From: an uncultured Bacteroides sp.
Lineage (GTDB): Bacteria; Bacteroidota; Bacteroidia; Bacteroidales; Bacteroidaceae
Assembly: GCA_900557355.1 (NCBI GenBank)
Contig: USSR01000147.1
Span: 1-11,884 of the forward strand
Length of the DNA: 11,884 nucleotides
Reading direction: 5' to 3'
Under the pieces are notes generated by a model. It ran no database searches and was not told the origin of the DNA. It saw nothing but the letters and a program-made list of their open reading frames with translations. The translations under genes and the position numbers were made by a program. Positions 7,728-11,884 of this stretch are shown here, in pieces. The stretch's first letter is position 1. Every line of letters begins with the position of its first letter.

Positions 7728-10700
7728 ATGAACTGTAAAGTAAAACAAGGATGCCTTACCAGCGAAAGCTGTTGCATCCTGTTATGGTTAGCCTTCACAT
7801 TATTTCCCGTTTCCGTTGTAACGGCGGCAGATAATAGAAAGATCGACGAGAGCCAGCAAAAAGAAGTAAAAGCAGAAATGAAAGGATATGTGGGAGACGA
7901 AAACGGAGAGCCTGTTATTGGAGCTACCGTATTGGAAAGTGGAACGCAGAACGGGGTTATAACAGATGTGGACGGTATATTCACTATACAGTTGGCAAAG
8001 AACGCATCATTGATCATTTCATATGTTGGGTACCAGAAGAAAACGGTAGTGGTAAAAGATAAGAAGTTCATTTCCGTTAATTTGACTCCGGACAGGAGTA
8101 TGATGCTGGATGAAGTGGTCGTGGTCGGTTTTGGCAAACAAAAGAAAGAATCCCTCGTGGGAGCTGTGCAGGCAGTGAAGCCGGAAGACCTGAAGATGAC
8201 ATCCAGTAATCTTAGTACTTCATTTGCCGGGAACGTTCCAGGTATCATCGCCGTACAAACACAGGGTGAACCAGGCTCTGATGAGGCGAAATTCTATATA
8301 CGTGGTATATCAACTTTTGGTTCGAATACCTCACCGCTGATCATACTTGACGGTGTGGAAATCAACGCTACGATGATGAACAATATTCCTCCAGAATCTA
8401 TCGCGTCGTTTTCTGTGCTGAAAGATGCTACGGCAACGTCCCTATACGGCTCACGGGGGGCTAACGGAGTTATCATCGTTACTACCAAGCAAGGACAGCT
8501 TTCCGAGAAAATGTCTGTAGATATCCGCTTTGATAATACTTTCTCCATGCCTACCTATGTGCAGAAAATGGCAGATGGCCCGACTTACATGGATATGTAT
8601 AATGAAGCCGTTTATAATCAGGCTATTGCCAATAACCAAGAGTATGAGCCTTTCTATAGCCGGGATAAGATAGATAAAACACGTGCCAATGCAAATCCCT
8701 ACCTGTTCCCAAACAATGACTGGTACAGTATGTTGTTCAAAGACTTCGCCGTTAATCAGAATTTGAATATCTCCATCAAGGGCGGAAGCAAAAATGTGGA
8801 TTACTTCCTGAATGCTGGAATCTTCTATGAAAATGGTATCATCCGGCAACCCAAGGAAGATAAGCTTGATGTGGGTATGCGCAACAAGAAATACCTGTTT
8901 CAGAGTAATGTGACAGCCCGTGTTACCTCTACGACGAAAGTGGGGCTAAATATGAATACGCAGTTGTTCTACCACCATGCCCCCAAAACAAGTACCCGGA
9001 ATTTGTTCGCCTATTCCATGCATGGGAATCCCGTACGTTTTCCTGCTACACTTCCTGCTGAACCAGGGGATACATACATCCGCTACGGTAGCAATGATCC
9101 GTGGGATGTGGGAAAATCAGAGCCGAATCCTTACGCCAAATTGAGTGAAGGTTATACGGAACGAAATTATGTCTATATGACGACCGCTTTCAATCTCGAA
9201 CAGGACTTGAAGTTTGTCACACCAGGGTTAAAACTCACCGGACTGGCATCTTTCTATAATTACAGTTTTAACTGGCTGGATCATTGGATTGTACCTTTCT
9301 ACTATAAAGTATCTGATGACTATACGATGGATGATCAGGGAAACTACCTTTATAAGACTTCGACTATCGGTGAGCCGGGAGAACCTTATCTGAAGAGCAA
9401 TTCCGGGCGTGATCCGACAGAGAGTGTCTGGTCTTTACAGGGAGCGCTGGACTACTCACGCCAGTTTGGTGGACATGATGTGGGAGCTACCCTTGTTTAC
9501 CACATGAAAGAAACCAAGAAAGTGAAGGACGGCGGAGCTGAAAAAGATCTTCTTCCTTACCGTGAGCAAGGGATGGCCGGACGTCTGACCTACAGTTTTG
9601 GTCAGCGTTACCTGCTTGAGGCTACCTTTGGTTATAATGGCTCGGAGAATTTCAGAAGCGGGCATCGTTTCGGATTCTTCCCTGCGATTGCCCTAGGATG
9701 GACTATTTCTAATGAAAAGTTTTTCCAACCGTTAAAAAAAACAGTTTCCACTCTGAAAATCCGAGCTACTTATGGATTGACCGGAAATGATGCGCTTGCC
9801 ACTCGCTTTCCCTATGTAACAGAAGTCAGTATGAATAATAATTTGGATTGGTGGACTGGTAGCGGTACCCGCGTGAATGGGCCGCTTGTAAATATTTATG
9901 GTAATGCGAACGCTACATGGGAGAAATCGAAAAAGCTGAATTTAGGTGTCGATATGACCCTTCTTGAATCTATGGATATAACCATTGATTATTTCAAGGA
10001 AGACCGTAGTGGAATTTTTATGCAACGTTCGTCCGTCCCTTCAACAATGGGAGTGACAGGTATGCTGCCTTATGCCAACATTGGCTCGGTAAAGAATAAG
10101 GGTGTGGATATGAGTGTAGCATACAGCAAAGTAATTGGCAAAGATTGGGTGCTCCGCCTGAACGGTAGTCTGACCTATGCACATAATGAGATTACGGAGA
10201 TAGACGAACCGGTGAATGTAGAACCCTATTCTTCAAGAATCGGACACCCGATAAACAGTATTATGGGATATGTGTCTGACGGATTGTTTACTTCTCAGGA
10301 GGAAATAGACAGATCTCCCAAACAGTCGTTCGGAAATTATACGGTGGGAGATATTAAATATAAAGATCTGAATGGTGATAACGTGGTGAATGGTTATGAC
10401 AGGACGATTATCGGCAATCCTGAAATTCCGGAGATTATCTATGGTTTTGGAGGAACGTTGAAGTATAAAAAGTGGGATTTGTCTCTGTTTTTCCAGGGAG
10501 TGGCCAAAGTCAGTTTAATGATGAGCGATATTCATCCGTTCAGCGAAGCGGGCCATAAAGGATATAACATTGCACAGTATATCGTTGATGACCACTGGTC
10601 GGAAAGCAATAATGTAGCCGGTGCCGCCTATCCCCGATTATCACCCGAATTTATCACGAACAATGCGCAAACCAGCACTTATTACCTACGTAACGCAGCT

Positions 10701-10886
10701 TTCCTGCGCCTGAAGAATGCCGAACTGGGCTATTCCTTCTTCCCGTGGCTGCGTGTGTATGCAGCAGGTACTAATTTGCTGACATTCTCTCCGTTCAGTA
10801 CCTGGGATCCTGAAATGGGAAGTGGGAATGGTTTGAAATATCCGCTACAGCGCACGGCCAAGATCGGGATTCAGTTTCATTATTAA
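7728..10886 (+). CDS. susC: SusC/RagA-family TonB-linked outer-membrane transporter
   Basis: A 1052-aa outer-membrane beta-barrel that imports oligosaccharides using TonB/ExbBD energy, with the SusD partner as its lid. Residues 1-33 are a signal peptide (hydrophobic core ILLWLAFTLFPVSVV, likely cut after VTA). Residues of about 52-122 form the CarboxypepD_reg-like beta-sandwich (GEPVIGATV...). The TonB-box-like region LDEVVVVGFG is at 127-136. The plug (about 140-253) carries FYIRGISTFGSNTSPLIILDGVE and ends with the typical LKDATATSLYGSRGANGVIIVTTKQG. The barrel runs from about 260 to the C-terminal aromatic residue (GIQFHY). There is no STN domain, so it is not of the kind that signals to an anti-sigma factor, which agrees with control by the neighbouring HTCS. 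The start at 7728 gives a good signal peptide. susD follows after 18 bp, so the two are one operon. The symbol is the family name; the substrate is unknown. Confidence 0.95.
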   Translation: MNCKVKQGCLTSESCCILLWLAFTLFPVSVVTAADNRKIDESQQKEVKAEMKGYVGDENGEPVIGATVLESGTQNGVITDVDGIFTIQLAKNASLIISYVGYQKKTVVVKDKKFISVNLTPDRSMMLDEVVVVGFGKQKKESLVGAVQAVKPEDLKMTSSNLSTSFAGNVPGIIAVQTQGEPGSDEAKFYIRGISTFGSNTSPLIILDGVEINATMMNNIPPESIASFSVLKDATATSLYGSRGANGVIIVTTKQGQLSEKMSVDIRFDNTFSMPTYVQKMADGPTYMDMYNEAVYNQAIANNQEYEPFYSRDKIDKTRANANPYLFPNNDWYSMLFKDFAVNQNLNISIKGGSKNVDYFLNAGIFYENGIIRQPKEDKLDVGMRNKKYLFQSNVTARVTSTTKVGLNMNTQLFYHHAPKTSTRNLFAYSMHGNPVRFPATLPAEPGDTYIRYGSNDPWDVGKSEPNPYAKLSEGYTERNYVYMTTAFNLEQDLKFVTPGLKLTGLASFYNYSFNWLDHWIVPFYYKVSDDYTMDDQGNYLYKTSTIGEPGEPYLKSNSGRDPTESVWSLQGALDYSRQFGGHDVGATLVYHMKETKKVKDGGAEKDLLPYREQGMAGRLTYSFGQRYLLEATFGYNGSENFRSGHRFGFFPAIALGWTISNEKFFQPLKKTVSTLKIRATYGLTGNDALATRFPYVTEVSMNNNLDWWTGSGTRVNGPLVNIYGNANATWEKSKKLNLGVDMTLLESMDITIDYFKEDRSGIFMQRSSVPSTMGVTGMLPYANIGSVKNKGVDMSVAYSKVIGKDWVLRLNGSLTYAHNEITEIDEPVNVEPYSSRIGHPINSIMGYVSDGLFTSQEEIDRSPKQSFGNYTVGDIKYKDLNGDNVVNGYDRTIIGNPEIPEIIYGFGGTLKYKKWDLSLFFQGVAKVSLMMSDIHPFSEAGHKGYNIAQYIVDDHWSESNNVAGAAYPRLSPEFITNNAQTSTYYLRNAAFLRLKNAELGYSFFPWLRVYAAGTNLLTFSPFSTWDPEMGSGNGLKYPLQRTAKIGIQFHY

Positions 10887-10904
10887 TTAAGAACAGAATA
10901 AGTT

Positions 10905-11884
10905 ATGAAAAATATATATACAAAGTTATGCCTGTCGGCAATCGGCTGTTTAATGATGGCATCATGTGATTTTCTTGATGTGGTTCCGCAAGGTACTGCT
11001 ACCGTGGATGATATCTACCGGACACAATATCAGGCTGAAGGAATGGTACTGTCTTGCTACGCGAATATCCCTAACTATTTCCATCCCCAACAATTTCCTG
11101 ATTTTACCGGAGGAAACGAAATCATAACGAGCAAAGGAGGAACAACGCGCTGGTTTCATTTCCGCAGTCTGGTTTATGGGGAAGAATCCCCAACAACGAC
11201 TTATTACTCATTATGGAGCAATACAGCAAAATCTTATCCGCAGGGTGCTGTGAAGAAAGCAGTATGGGAAAGTATCCGCAATTGCTATAATGTGCTTAAT
11301 AATCTGGATAGGGTATCGGACATTACCCCCGAAAACCTGAGCTGGTGGAAAGGTGAAGCGCTGTTTTTGATCGGGTATTATCATCAGATCATGCTGGAGT
11401 ACTATGGACCGATAGTTATTATTGACAAGGAAATACCAATGGAAAGTTCTCCGGCCGAGATGATGACCTCCCGTTCTCCTTATGATACATGTGTCGATTT
11501 CATTGCCAATAAATATTCGGAAGCAGCTAGATTACTTCCTGGCGTATGGGATTCAAGTAAGAGAAACAGGGCTACCTCTTCTGCTGCCTTGGCTTTCAAG
11601 GCTCGGCTGTTGCTTTATGCCGCCTCGCCGTTAGTCAATGGGAATAGTGAGTTTTATTCCGACTTTAAAAACCCCGACGGCACTTTTCTGATTAACCAGA
11701 CTTATGACCGGGAAAAGTGGAAGAGAGCGATGGATGCTGCCAAAGAGGCCATAGACCTTTGCGAAGAGAACGGTTACAAACTTTATGGAAATTCGACCAA
11801 TGACTTGGAGCAAGGGAAGAAAAACTATCATGAAGCCTTTGTCGGTGATGGGATCAGTGGTAGCGGATTTAACTGGAATGAAGA
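10905..11884 (+). CDS. susD: SusD/RagB-family surface glycan-binding lipoprotein (3' end outside the window)
   Basis: The first 326 codons of a SusD-like protein, a family usually about 500-650 aa long, still open at the window edge. Residues 1-20 are a lipoprotein signal with lipobox MMAS-C (Cys21). The mature end CDFLDVVPQG, with an acidic residue at +2, is typical of SusD proteins shown on the surface of Bacteroides. The helical TPR-like part is recognisable in the blocks VWESIRNCYNVLNNLDRV, WWKGEALFLIGYYHQIMLEYYGPI and ATSSAALAFKARLLLYAASP. It should bind the glycan and close over the SusC barrel. It starts 18 bp after the susC stop and is surely co-transcribed with it. Sugar-binding residues cannot be named from the sequence. 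Confidence 0.95.
   Translation, partial: MKNIYTKLCLSAIGCLMMASCDFLDVVPQGTATVDDIYRTQYQAEGMVLSCYANIPNYFHPQQFPDFTGGNEIITSKGGTTRWFHFRSLVYGEESPTTTYYSLWSNTAKSYPQGAVKKAVWESIRNCYNVLNNLDRVSDITPENLSWWKGEALFLIGYYHQIMLEYYGPIVIIDKEIPMESSPAEMMTSRSPYDTCVDFIANKYSEAARLLPGVWDSSKRNRATSSAALAFKARLLLYAASPLVNGNSEFYSDFKNPDGTFLINQTYDREKWKRAMDAAKEAIDLCEENGYKLYGNSTNDLEQGKKNYHEAFVGDGISGSGFNWNE

Noticed and set aside
7718..8248. 176-aa open frame on the - strand overlapping the susC start
   Set aside because: It is antisense to the well-supported signal peptide and plug region of SusC; its Ser/Thr/Pro-rich composition is that of a shadow frame.
1..11884. CRISPR arrays, tRNA or rRNA genes, phage genes, toxin-antitoxin or defence modules
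   Set aside because: No regularly spaced repeats, cloverleaf-like sequences or characteristic protein motifs of these kinds were seen on either strand.

Overview
This window looks like a piece of a Bacteroides-type (Bacteroidota, order Bacteroidales) chromosome. The evidence is a SusC/SusD pair, a very long hybrid two-component regulator (HTCS), promoter -7 boxes of the form TAnnTTTG, A-rich start regions without Shine-Dalgarno sites, and AT-rich intergenic DNA. The species cannot be named from the sequence alone. The core is one end of a polysaccharide utilization locus (PUL), with all PUL genes on the + strand.

Layout. Bases 1-156 hold a -7 box and the first 16 codons of a gene whose remainder is missing. 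Bases 157 to about 1020 are a decayed insertion sequence. It carries an ISL3-superfamily (ISAon1-like) DDE transposase on the - strand, frameshifted, and missing its N-terminal domain and one inverted repeat. Bases 1021-1246 are a promoter region. Next come a secreted 682-aa enzyme of the six-hairpin (alpha/alpha barrel) type (1247-3295), a 1329-aa HTCS sensor-regulator (3347-7336), a 391-bp control region (7337-7727), susC (7728-10886) and the first 326 codons of susD (10905 to the window edge).

How the genes work together (from family knowledge). SusD on the cell surface captures an oligosaccharide and SusC imports it through the outer membrane using TonB energy. The exported enzyme trims the glycan. 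The HTCS senses a fragment in the periplasm through its beta-propeller domain and activates PUL transcription through its AraC-type DNA-binding end. The glycan cannot be inferred with confidence, because the one enzyme in view is of a type I cannot assign to a named family.

Most worth checking: (1) similar promoter-to-start-codon sequences upstream of the enzyme gene and, about 6.2 kb away, in the susC control region; (2) a 42-codon ORF in the susC reading frame, separated from susC only by a TGA and one codon; (3) the unassigned enzyme with its conserved-looking acidic/His motifs; (4) the gene start cut off by the insertion sequence.
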